From Candidatus Cloacimonadota bacterium (GTDB taxonomy: Bacteria > Cloacimonadota > Cloacimonadia > Cloacimonadales > Cloacimonadaceae), in assembly GCA_012519465.1 (NCBI GenBank), contig JAAYQD010000200.1, forward strand, positions 1 to 5,942: a DNA stretch of 5,942 bases, in the 5' to 3' direction. The notes below the pieces were generated by a model. The model made no database searches. It saw only the letters and a program-made list of their open reading frames with translations, and had not been told where the DNA came from. This document shows, piece after piece, positions 1 through 5,942 of this stretch. Numbering within the stretch: the stretch's first letter is position 1; each line of letters begins with the position of its first letter. The position numbers and the translations under genes were made by a program.

Positions 1-1
1 A

Positions 2-1957
2 TCCATCTTTGGCTGGCGCGGTGGAGAGCGCGACCTGCTGCTGAAACTGGACGACCTCCTGCCCTCCATACAAAACATACAAAAAGACAAACTGGACAAA
101 ACCTACCGCTCGTCACCCACAATGATGAGATTCATCAACGGAATCTTCACAGATGCAAGGCTGCAAGATTACCTGCATAATAACAAGATGAATTGGATTT
201 ATGAAAAAGTGGAGAGCGCCAAAGATAAAATCGATCACCAAACATATATCCGCTTGCATTGCAAACGTTACCAGAAGGTGATTGGCGCAAAGACATCCCT
301 CGACGATGTGCGCCGTCAGTGGGTGGAACAAGAGATCCTGCCCTGTAAAGGCAGCCATGAATCCATCGCCATCCTCTGCCGTAAAAGTAGCGAACTGGAA
401 GCCTTGCAAGCCATTATGGATGAATATGATATCCCCAGCATCTATCAACCCAATGCCCAGTTGCCCCAGCATCGCCTTGTTCAGCCCCTCTTGGCTTTCC
501 TCAGATGGCATGCTTTTGAAGATTGGCTGGATTGGCTGGCGTGGCTGCGCTCCGATTATGTGATGCTAAAGCCCCGGCACCTGAAATCACTGTTGGATAC
601 CATCAAAGAAGCCAAGGGTGAAAGACCGGATTTTGCCTCCCTGTCCCTCTTGCAGGAGCTTTATCAGCAAAACATGCAAATCCAGGGTAACGTGTATGAA
701 ATCTGCAACCAATTGGTGGAGCAATATCTGGATAGAAGCAAGATCAACAAACGTGACGACTTGAATATCAACGCCTTCCTGGATCTTGCCGCCACCTTCG
801 TGATGGATGCAGGCACAGCGGATAAGAGCATCCCCGCATTCCTGGATTATCTGGTGGAATTGGAAGGTCAGGACGCCATCAATCAGGTGGCGGTTGAAGG
901 CGATGGCAACATCGAGCTCTTGACCATCCACAAATCCAAAGGCTTACAATTTGACCGCGTATTCGTCTTTTACGACCTCAGCGGAGGCAGGGGCAGAAGT
1001 ATCGGAGAAGTAAGCCTGTTTACGGACTTTGCCGATCAAGACTTTTCCTCCCTCTCAGATATGGCATACAGCTTGCATCACGGATCGCTATTGCAACACT
1101 CGGATTATAACGATCTGTATCTACAGAATAAACGCCGGGAAATGCTGGAAGAGATGAATAGCCTCTATGTGGCTTTTACCCGTGCCAAAACCAAGCTGCA
1201 CATACTGTTTGCCTATCAGGGCAAAGACGGGTGGGAAAAGTATCTGGAAGACCAAAAGAAAGGCAACAACCCCTTGCCCACCTTGCTGTGCGCTGCTTGC
1301 ATAGACCGGTTTGACCACTTGGATGAAGACTATGTGATCACGGGTCCGCCTCAAAAAGAACCATCCAAACAGGATGACAAAGCAGAAGAACCGGCATCCC
1401 CAATTGATGCCTATACCATCCAAGACCTTGCCGCCGCCCTCAATTTTGCTCCCTTGCCAGCCCCAACTGCTATTATGGATGAAGATTATGAGCATATAAA
1501 CCACAAATCCCTCTGGCTGGATAAATCCAGCAATCTCATCGGCAGCCTCTGTCACGATTATCTCAGCTTCATCATTTACAATCAAAACCACGAGCACAAT
1601 TTTGCCCGCCTGCAAACCATCAATAGATACAGCTCTTTGATGGCTGTGGCAGAGATAGACGGCTATCTGGGCAAATTGCGCCTTGCCCTCGGCAGCCATA
1701 GCGATATTTTTGCATCCCGTTGGGATAAGGTGTTCTGTGAAATGCCTCTTTTTGATGATGGCAAAGAAAGACGCCCAGACCGCATCATGCTGGATACAAA
1801 AGCTCGCGAAGCTTGGATTGTGGATTATAAGACGGGCTTTACCAAAGAGCAAGACCAGTTGGATACTTATGAAAGGTTGCTTTCTGCGCTACCTTTTATC
1901 AAAGAACATGAGTACCAGATCGGCACCAAGTTTATAGAGCTGAATCTAAAGTATTGA
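2..1957 (+). CDS. RecB/AddA-like ATP-dependent helicase-nuclease, 3' part (5' end outside window)
   Basis: The reading frame is open from base 2, so the gene begins upstream; the first in-window ATG at 122 lies inside the helicase core and is not a real start. The 651 visible residues begin in UvrD-family motif III (SIFGWRGGERD, residues 1-11). Motif IV follows (LDKTYRS, 31-37), then motif V (LLTIHKSKGLQFD, 306-318) and motif VI (LYVAFTRAK, 388-396, with arginine finger R394). After a low-complexity linker comes a C-terminal PD-(D/E)XK nuclease: H518 in GSLCHDY, D593 in RPDRI, D608 and K610 in VDYKTG, and a QLDTY motif at 619-623. This matches the His-Asp-Asp-Lys set known for RecB/AddA nucleases, so the nuclease is probably active. 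Such enzymes unwind and cut double-strand ends in the cytoplasm to load recombinase and destroy linear phage DNA, usually with an AddB or RecC partner, which is not visible here. Walker A and B lie outside the window. AddA versus RecB cannot be settled from this part. Confidence 0.93.
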   Translation, partial: SIFGWRGGERDLLLKLDDLLPSIQNIQKDKLDKTYRSSPTMMRFINGIFTDARLQDYLHNNKMNWIYEKVESAKDKIDHQTYIRLHCKRYQKVIGAKTSLDDVRRQWVEQEILPCKGSHESIAILCRKSSELEALQAIMDEYDIPSIYQPNAQLPQHRLVQPLLAFLRWHAFEDWLDWLAWLRSDYVMLKPRHLKSLLDTIKEAKGERPDFASLSLLQELYQQNMQIQGNVYEICNQLVEQYLDRSKINKRDDLNINAFLDLAATFVMDAGTADKSIPAFLDYLVELEGQDAINQVAVEGDGNIELLTIHKSKGLQFDRVFVFYDLSGGRGRSIGEVSLFTDFADQDFSSLSDMAYSLHHGSLLQHSDYNDLYLQNKRREMLEEMNSLYVAFTRAKTKLHILFAYQGKDGWEKYLEDQKKGNNPLPTLLCAACIDRFDHLDEDYVITGPPQKEPSKQDDKAEEPASPIDAYTIQDLAAALNFAPLPAPTAIMDEDYEHINHKSLWLDKSSNLIGSLCHDYLSFIIYNQNHEHNFARLQTINRYSSLMAVAEIDGYLGKLRLALGSHSDIFASRWDKVFCEMPLFDDGKERRPDRIMLDTKAREAWIVDYKTGFTKEQDQLDTYERLLSALPFIKEHEYQIGTKFIELNLKY

Positions 1958-2009
1958 AAAGTATGACTTTTTTGGCATCAATAGAGTGGCGTAGGATACC
2001 GTTTTTTTT
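1957..2009 (+). terminator. Possible weak intrinsic terminator after the helicase-nuclease gene
   Basis: Immediately at the stop codon an AT-rich 6-bp hairpin (AAAAGT, loop ATG, ACTTTT; 1957-1971) runs into two further T. A second imperfect stem, GGCATC (1974-1979) with GATACC (1995-2000, one mismatch, 15-nt loop), is followed by G and then eight T at 2002-2009. Neither stem is strong, but the position after the gene and the T8 tract fit rho-independent termination. The call is inference from layout; the stems alone would not carry it. Confidence 0.3.
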
Positions 2010-2020
2010 GTCCTTGCCTA

Positions 2021-2085
2021 TTAGCCACCCTTGTCTCACCCTTGTCTCACCCTTGTCGAGGCAAAGGAGAGACAAAGGTGGTTAA
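2021..2085. repeat. 17-bp imperfect inverted repeat around the tandem repeat
   Basis: The left arm at 2021-2037 (TTAGCCACCCTTGTCTC) and the right arm at 2069-2085 (GAGACAAAGGTGGTTAA) are reverse complements at 15 of 17 positions. The 31-base loop contains the remaining tandem units and a second partial complement (GCAAAGGAG, 2061-2069). As RNA this would form a long stem in which any of the three repeat units could compete for the right arm. No T tract follows, so a terminator role is unlikely. The function is unknown. Confidence 0.7.
2026..2057. repeat. Tandem direct repeat, three 11-bp units
   Basis: The unit CACCCTTGTCT occurs at 2026-2036 and 2037-2047. A third copy at 2048-2057 is identical over 10 bases and then diverges. 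There is no spacer between copies, so this is a short tandem repeat of about 2.9 units whose copy number could vary by slippage. The first unit also forms most of the left arm of the inverted repeat at 2021-2085. Confidence 0.9.
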
Positions 2086-2237
2086 CGGGGAAGGAGTGTC
2101 AATTAACTGTCCCAAGTATCAGGATAGCGGGGTTCCACCGCTGTTTGGTTTACCACTTATTACCAGGATTTCACCAATTCAAAACAGACTTGGCAATAGC
2201 GAAGCCCCTGTCCACTGTTCACTGTCTACTGGCCCCT

Positions 2238-2256
2238 GCGCAAGCTCCGCTTGCGC
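2238..2256. repeat. Perfect 8-bp triloop hairpin (first of three)
   Basis: GCGCAAGC (2238-2245), loop TCC, GCTTGCGC (2249-2256) is a perfect GC-rich palindrome. It is followed by CCTGGCC rather than a T tract, so it is not a usual terminator. It belongs with the similar 3-nt-loop hairpins at 2283-2297 and 2317-2337, which have the same architecture but different stem sequences. Confidence 0.8.
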
Positions 2257-2282
2257 CCTGGCCTCTGGTCTCTAACCTCTAA

Positions 2283-2297
2283 GCTCGCATAGCGAGC
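2283..2297. repeat. Perfect 6-bp triloop hairpin (second of three)
   Basis: GCTCGC (2283-2288), loop ATA, GCGAGC (2292-2297). Its right half is part of the 22-bp direct repeat that also occurs at 2196-2217. In that earlier copy the left arm is not preserved (TGGCA instead of CTCGC), so the first copy seems to be a decayed version of this hairpin. Confidence 0.75.
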
Positions 2298-2316
2298 CCC
2301 CTGTCCACTGGTCTCT

Positions 2317-2346
2317 AAGCCTGCCGCTGGCAGGCTTCCCGTTTTT
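2317..2346 (+). terminator. Perfect 9-bp triloop hairpin with downstream T tract, candidate intrinsic terminator
   Basis: AAGCCTGCC (2317-2325), loop GCT, GGCAGGCTT (2329-2337) is a strong perfect stem. CCCG and five T (2342-2346) follow. The four-base gap before the T run and the short T run make it a less than ideal terminator. It lies directly upstream of the promoter-like TTGACA, which fits a role in insulating the hsd operon from upstream transcription. Alternatively it is only the third member of the hairpin repeat cluster, and the T tract is incidental. Confidence 0.5.
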
Positions 2347-2350
2347 GGGA

Positions 2351-2379
2351 TTGACAGAATTCGAGATTGTTTATTTATT
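2351..2379 (+). promoter_or_regulatory. Candidate sigma70-type promoter for the hsd operon
   Basis: A consensus -35 hexamer TTGACA (2351-2356) is followed after 17 bp by TTTATT (2374-2379), which matches the -10 consensus at 4 of 6 positions; the surrounding DNA is AT-rich. Transcription would begin near 2386, about 60 nt before the preferred hsdR start. If the host uses a Bacteroidota-type sigma factor this consensus would not apply. No operator was recognised. Confidence 0.45.
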
Positions 2380-2433
2380 GTAAAAACTTATGAAAGTGAT
2401 AGATAGATGCCAAGAATCATATCTATCATGACC

Positions 2434-2439
2434 GAGGGA
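2434..2439 (+). promoter_or_regulatory. Ribosome binding site that decides the hsdR start
   Basis: GAGGGA sits 6 nt before the ATG at 2446. The two upstream in-frame ATGs at 2407 and 2428 lack a comparable purine-rich site, so 2446 is preferred. Confidence 0.6.
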
Positions 2440-2445
2440 ATATCG

Positions 2446-4968
2446 ATGAGCACAGAAGCACAAGCGCGTATAAAGATTAACGACCTCCTCAGAGAAGCCG
2501 GCTGGAGGTTCTTTGAGGAAGACGGCAAGCCTGCCAACGTGGTGCTTGAAAACAACACCAAGATCACCCAAGAGATGATAAATGATTATGGTGAGGATTT
2601 TGAAAAGCAATCACGGGGTTTCATCGATTTTCTGCTTTTGGACCAGCGTTCCCACCCCATCATCGTGTTGGAAGCAAAGAGCGAAAAACACAATCCCCTG
2701 GTGGGCAAAGAACAAGCCCGAACCTATGCCAAATCCCAAAACTGCCGCTTTATCCTGCTCTCAAATGGAAACCTCCACTATTTTTGGGATACACAGTTTG
2801 GCAATCCCGAAATCATCACCAATTTTCCCACTCCGGAGTCTATAGAGAGCTATAATAAATATATGCCTGATCCCAAAGCATTGCTGAACGAGGTGATCAC
2901 CAAAGGCTATATTGCCGTCACCAAAAAACCCGAATATGCCCAAGATCCAGACTTTCAAAATCCAGACACCCAAGCCGAATACCTCAAGAAACACAACCTT
3001 CCCATCCTCAGACCCTATCAGGTAAAAGCCGTTGAATCCATCCAAAATTCAGTGCGTAATGGCAACAACCGCTTCCTCTTTGAGATGGCAACGGGCACGG
3101 GCAAAACGCTTATTTCCGCAGCGGTGATGAAGCTATTTTTAAAAACAGGAAACGCCCATCGCGTGCTCTTTCTGGTGGATAGGCTGGAATTGGAAGATCA
3201 GGCACAGCGCAGCATGGTGAGGTATCTCTCAAACGACTACACTTCCCTTATCTACAAAGAAAACAGGGAAGATTGGAGGCGGGCAGACATCGTGATTACC
3301 ACCGTGCAATCCCTGCTCTCCGGAGATAAATACCGCACAAAATTTAGCCCCACAGATTTTGATCTGGTAATCTCAGACGAAGCCCACCGCTCCATCGGCG
3401 GCAATGCCAGAGCCGTCTTTGAATACTTTGTGGGCTACAAGCTGGGGCTTACCGCCACCCCCAAGGATTATCTCAAAAATGCCGCCCCTGATGAAAACAG
3501 CCCCCGCGAATACGAGCGCAGGCTGCTTTTGGATACCTATGAAGCCTTTGGCTGCAAAAGCGGCGTGCCCACCTTCCGCTATTCCATGCTGGATGGTGTA
3601 GAAGATGGCTTCCTCATCAGCCCCATCGTGATAGATGCCCGTACCCGTGTAACCACCCAGCTTTTATCCGATGAGGGATATGCCTACATAGATAAAGCCG
3701 AAACTGCCGAGGAATCCACAGCCTATTATAAAGAACGTGATTTTGAAAAGCGCTTCTTTTCCCAAAACACCAATATCACCCTGTGCCGCGCCTTTTTGGA
3801 GAATGCCGCCCGCGATCCCATCAGTGGCGAAATTGGCAAATCCATAGTCTTTGCCGTTAGCCAAAGGCACGCCACCAAAATCACCCAAATCCTGAACGTG
3901 TTGGCAGACAAGATGTTCCCCGGCAAATACAAATCTGATTTTGCCATGCAGGTCACCTCCATCATCCCCGATGCCCAACAGATGTCTATTAATTTCTCAA
4001 ACAACAACCTTTCCGGCAGGGGCAATTTTATCCCGGATTACCGCACTTCCAAAACCAGGGTCTGCGTAACCGTGGGCATGATGACCACCGGCTACGATTG
4101 CACTGATATCCTCAATATCGCCCTCATGCGCCCCATCTTTTCACCCACGGATTTTATCCAGATCAAGGGCAGGGGCACCCGCCGCCATGATTTTTATCAG
4201 CAATTTATAGATGATGCCCTCAAAGACCAGCATCAGGATAAGATAAAAACCCACTTCCTGCTCTTCGATTTCTTTGCCAATTGTGAATACTTTGAAGAGG
4301 AATACGATTACGACCAAATCCTTGCCCTGCCAGCCGCTTCAGAGCCTCAGCCCGATGCCGATCCACTGCCGCCAGCCCAGCCCAAAGATGCGGCGGTTAT
4401 CTTTACCCCCGATCCCCTTGCCCAAGTGCAGCGCATCGAGGTGGGCATAGAGGGTATGAAGATAGACCGCATGTTCTTCCACAAGTTTGAAGAAAAAATA
4501 AAGAACGACCCCATCGTGAAACAGGGTATAGAGGACGGAAAGTGGGATTTTGTATTGGATTATATCAATGAAAACCACATCGACAAGCCTGAGGATTATT
4601 TTACCCTGGAAAAACTGCGCCAATCAATCCAGCTTGACCGCCGCCTCAGCCTGCGCGAAGTGGTGGAAAAGGCTTTTGGCTTCATCCCCGGCTTCAAAAA
4701 TAAAAACGAACTGCTAAACAGTGAATTTGACAAGTTTATCTCCATTTCCAAACCTGTTTCCGAGGATGATATTCCCGCTCTAAAATACTATTTCATGGCT
4801 TATATCACAGACGGGCACCTGCGCCAGATCATAGAAAACAAAAACTATGCCGAGCTGCACACCTATCCCCGCTTCAGCATGGCAGATTTTAGAGCAATCA
4901 ACGAAAACTGGCGCACTGCCATACCTGAATATATCAAAGATTACGTTGTCTTGAACAAATTTATGTAG
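2446..4968 (+). CDS. hsdR: Type I restriction enzyme R subunit (EcoEI/EcoAI-like HsdR)
   Basis: This is the motor and nuclease subunit of a type I restriction complex (HsdR2M2S): it translocates unmethylated DNA using ATP and cuts it. From the ATG at 2446 the protein has 840 residues, close to the usual size of EcoEI-type R subunits; starts at 2428 or 2407 would add 6 or 13 residues. An N-terminal PD-(D/E)XK nuclease shows D61 (GFIDF) and E76-A-K78 (VLEAKSE). The SF2 motor shows LRPYQ at 188-192, Walker A ATGTGKT at 215-221, DEAH at 311-314, LTATP at 335-339, TTGYD at 547-551 and QIKGRGTRR at 572-580. A proline-rich linker (about 629-646) leads to a C-terminal region (about 670-840) in the position of the EcoEI_R_C assembly domain. 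All key catalytic residues are present and the frame is intact, so the enzyme is probably active. hsdM follows after 10 nt. Type IB assignment rests on overall layout and is less certain than HsdR itself. Confidence 0.95.
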   Translation: MSTEAQARIKINDLLREAGWRFFEEDGKPANVVLENNTKITQEMINDYGEDFEKQSRGFIDFLLLDQRSHPIIVLEAKSEKHNPLVGKEQARTYAKSQNCRFILLSNGNLHYFWDTQFGNPEIITNFPTPESIESYNKYMPDPKALLNEVITKGYIAVTKKPEYAQDPDFQNPDTQAEYLKKHNLPILRPYQVKAVESIQNSVRNGNNRFLFEMATGTGKTLISAAVMKLFLKTGNAHRVLFLVDRLELEDQAQRSMVRYLSNDYTSLIYKENREDWRRADIVITTVQSLLSGDKYRTKFSPTDFDLVISDEAHRSIGGNARAVFEYFVGYKLGLTATPKDYLKNAAPDENSPREYERRLLLDTYEAFGCKSGVPTFRYSMLDGVEDGFLISPIVIDARTRVTTQLLSDEGYAYIDKAETAEESTAYYKERDFEKRFFSQNTNITLCRAFLENAARDPISGEIGKSIVFAVSQRHATKITQILNVLADKMFPGKYKSDFAMQVTSIIPDAQQMSINFSNNNLSGRGNFIPDYRTSKTRVCVTVGMMTTGYDCTDILNIALMRPIFSPTDFIQIKGRGTRRHDFYQQFIDDALKDQHQDKIKTHFLLFDFFANCEYFEEEYDYDQILALPAASEPQPDADPLPPAQPKDAAVIFTPDPLAQVQRIEVGIEGMKIDRMFFHKFEEKIKNDPIVKQGIEDGKWDFVLDYINENHIDKPEDYFTLEKLRQSIQLDRRLSLREVVEKAFGFIPGFKNKNELLNSEFDKFISISKPVSEDDIPALKYYFMAYITDGHLRQIIENKNYAELHTYPRFSMADFRAINENWRTAIPEYIKDYVVLNKFM

Positions 4969-4971
4969 GAG
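4967..4971 (+). promoter_or_regulatory. Ribosome binding site for hsdM overlapping the hsdR stop
   Basis: AGGAG begins within the TAG stop of hsdR (4966-4968) and lies 7 nt before the TTG at 4979. The strong site and ideal spacing support TTG as the start and suggest that hsdM translation is coupled to termination of hsdR translation. Confidence 0.75.
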
Positions 4972-4978
4972 CCCCCTT

Positions 4979-5942
4979 TTGCTTGATACCGCCACCAAAA
5001 AAAAGATTGATGATGCCCGGGATATCCTGGTGGGCAAAGTGCCCGTACCCAGCACCCAGGTAGAACAAATCACCATCGCCCTCATCTATAAATTTATGTA
5101 TGATATGGATAACGAATCCATAGAACTGGGAGGCAATCCCAAATACTTCACCGGAGATTTTGCCCAATATGCATGGAACCGCCTCTTTGATCCCAAATTG
5201 AGCGGCGAAGGCAGGGTGAATCTCTATCAGGATGCCCTTGCCAGGATTCCCGCCAATGCCTCCATCCCCACCCTCTTCAGGGATATCTTCAAAAATGCTT
5301 TCCTGCCCTACCGTGACCCCGAAACCCTGAGGCTATTCCTGAAAACAATAGATGAATTTACCTATGAACACAGCGAAAAACTGGGCGATGCCTTTGAATA
5401 TCTCTTAGCCGTATTGGGCTCACAGGGAGATGCCGGGCAATTCCGCACACCACGCCATATCATCGATTTTATGGTGGAGCTCATCGATCCCCAAAAAGAG
5501 GATAGCATCCTGGATCCCGCTTGTGGCACCGCCGGATTCCTGATCTCCGCCTACAAACATATCATCAAAACAAACAGCTCAAATTATGATCCAGACAGCG
5601 ACCCCCACACCTTCGATAACCACGGCACTCCGCTGGATGAGCTGATCAGCCAAAATGGAAAGAAATACACCGGAGACCTGCTTACCCCAGACCAGCGCGC
5701 ATATCTGCACAACAATATCAAGGGCTATGATATCGCCTTTGAGATGGTGCGCCTCTCCCTGGTAAATATGTATCTGCACGGTTTTAATACACCCCAAATC
5801 TATGAATATGATACCCTCACCAGCACCCAGCGCTGGAACGAATATGCCAACGTGATCCTTGCCAATCCGCCCTTCATGACGCCCAAAGGAGGCATCCGCC
5901 CCCACCAAAAATTTAGCATCCAAGCCAAACGCAGCGAAGTGC
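4979..5942 (+). CDS. hsdM: Type I modification methylase M subunit (HsdM), 5' part, TTG start
   Basis: HsdM is the N6-adenine methyltransferase subunit that, with HsdS, protects host DNA and forms the core on which HsdR assembles. The frame opens at TTG 4979 and runs off the window, giving 321 visible residues of a family usually near 500. No ATG lies near the expected N-terminus, and the TTG has an AGGAG site 7 nt upstream. The N-terminal part (about 1-130) is helical, as in HsdM N-domains. The methyltransferase domain follows: FRTPRHI (155-161), the SAM-binding motif DPACGTAGF (179-187) and the catalytic motif NPPF (296-299) in ILANPPF. These are characteristic of N6_Mtase type I enzymes. 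Codons 7-9 contain an A8 run (4997-5004). The gene is cotranscribed with hsdR by position. hsdS is expected downstream but is not visible. Confidence 0.95.
   Translation, partial: MLDTATKKKIDDARDILVGKVPVPSTQVEQITIALIYKFMYDMDNESIELGGNPKYFTGDFAQYAWNRLFDPKLSGEGRVNLYQDALARIPANASIPTLFRDIFKNAFLPYRDPETLRLFLKTIDEFTYEHSEKLGDAFEYLLAVLGSQGDAGQFRTPRHIIDFMVELIDPQKEDSILDPACGTAGFLISAYKHIIKTNSSNYDPDSDPHTFDNHGTPLDELISQNGKKYTGDLLTPDQRAYLHNNIKGYDIAFEMVRLSLVNMYLHGFNTPQIYEYDTLTSTQRWNEYANVILANPPFMTPKGGIRPHQKFSIQAKRSEV

Larger units (their letters stand above)
2196..2310. repeat. Interspersed direct repeats in the hairpin cluster
   Basis: A 22-bp sequence at 2196-2217 recurs at 2289-2310 with 20 of 22 matches; both copies end in the identical 13-mer CCCCTGTCCACTG (2205-2217 and 2298-2310). 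A second phrase, CTGGTCTCTAA, occurs at 2265-2275 and again at 2308-2318, partly overlapping the second copy. Between them are further variants of the CACTG theme (TTCACTG, TCTACTGG). The pattern looks like a modular intergenic repeat whose linkers are conserved while the hairpin stems differ. No coding frame explains it. Confidence 0.75.
1958..2445. other. Noncoding, repeat-rich intergenic spacer
   Basis: No credible gene is seen in these 488 bases. Two short overlapping frames (2031-2282 and 2042-2275) are made of the repeat tract, have no recognisable protein features and lack convincing ribosome binding sites. The spacer holds, in order: a T8 tract, an 11-bp tandem triplication inside an inverted repeat (2021-2085), a stretch with only a weak 5-bp stem (AGCGG 2126-2130 with CCGCT 2138-2142), a cluster of three triloop hairpins joined by repeated phrases (2196-2337), and a promoter region leading into hsdR. 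No tRNA or recognised riboswitch was seen. The spacer separates the two transcription units and could be a chromosomal intergenic repeat element or encode a structured RNA. Confidence 0.75.

Noticed and set aside
521..547. Tandem DWL-DWL-AWL coding repeat in the helicase-nuclease gene
   Set aside because: It falls in the 2B subdomain region, where UvrD-family proteins usually carry a leucine-rich helix ending in LRS; it reads as normal family variation.
1121..1852. A 243-codon open frame on the - strand
   Set aside because: It is antisense to the nuclease half of the helicase-nuclease gene, whose motifs are unmistakable; the antisense product has no recognisable features. The same applies to the shorter antisense frames across hsdR and hsdM.
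2026..2057. Possible CRISPR array from the regular 11-bp repeats
   Set aside because: The units are contiguous with no spacers, far shorter than CRISPR repeats, and no cas gene is present.
2126..2142. Small hairpin AGCGG/CCGCT
   Set aside because: Only 5 bp with a 7-nt loop and no T tract; stems this short are expected by chance.
2031..2282. Two overlapping short + strand reading frames in the spacer
   Set aside because: They are built from the tandem repeats and hairpin linkers, show no domain or membrane signature, and lack convincing ribosome binding sites.
2351..2445. Riboswitch or attenuator in the hsdR leader
   Set aside because: The leader is short and AT-rich, and no recognisable aptamer or competing stem is visible.

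Overview
The window carries three protein-coding genes on the + strand and one repeat-rich noncoding spacer. The two edge genes are cut by the window ends. Codon choice looks similar in all three genes (frequent CCC, GCC, ATC and GAT codons), so none stands out as compositionally foreign. The organism cannot be named from this sequence. The genes are bacterial, base composition is roughly balanced, and the repeat style suggests an uncultured anaerobe. A Cloacimonadota- or Bacteroidota-like source is a weak guess only.

Region 1 (1-1957) is the 3' part of a RecB/AddA-type helicase-nuclease. It shows UvrD-family helicase motifs III, IV, V and VI followed by a C-terminal PD-(D/E)XK nuclease with the His-Asp-Asp-Lys set of RecB-family nucleases. 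This class of enzyme resects double-strand breaks for recombination and degrades linear foreign DNA.

Region 2 (1958-2445) has no credible gene. It holds a weak possible terminator, three tandem 11-bp repeats that sit inside a 17-bp inverted repeat, and a cluster of three perfect triloop hairpins separated by repeated phrases. The last hairpin may be a terminator. A TTGACA-type promoter lies just before the next gene.

Region 3 (2446-5942, open at the right end) is a type I restriction-modification operon in the order hsdR-hsdM. hsdR is complete and resembles the EcoEI/EcoAI (type IB) family: N-terminal PD-(D/E)XK nuclease, DEAH translocase and C-terminal assembly domain. hsdM starts 10 nt after the hsdR stop at a TTG codon, with its ribosome binding site overlapping that stop. 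It runs off the window after the NPPF motif. The specificity gene hsdS is expected further right but is not visible.

The coding content is a conventional defence and DNA-processing neighbourhood. The least explained part is the structured repeat spacer between the two transcription units.
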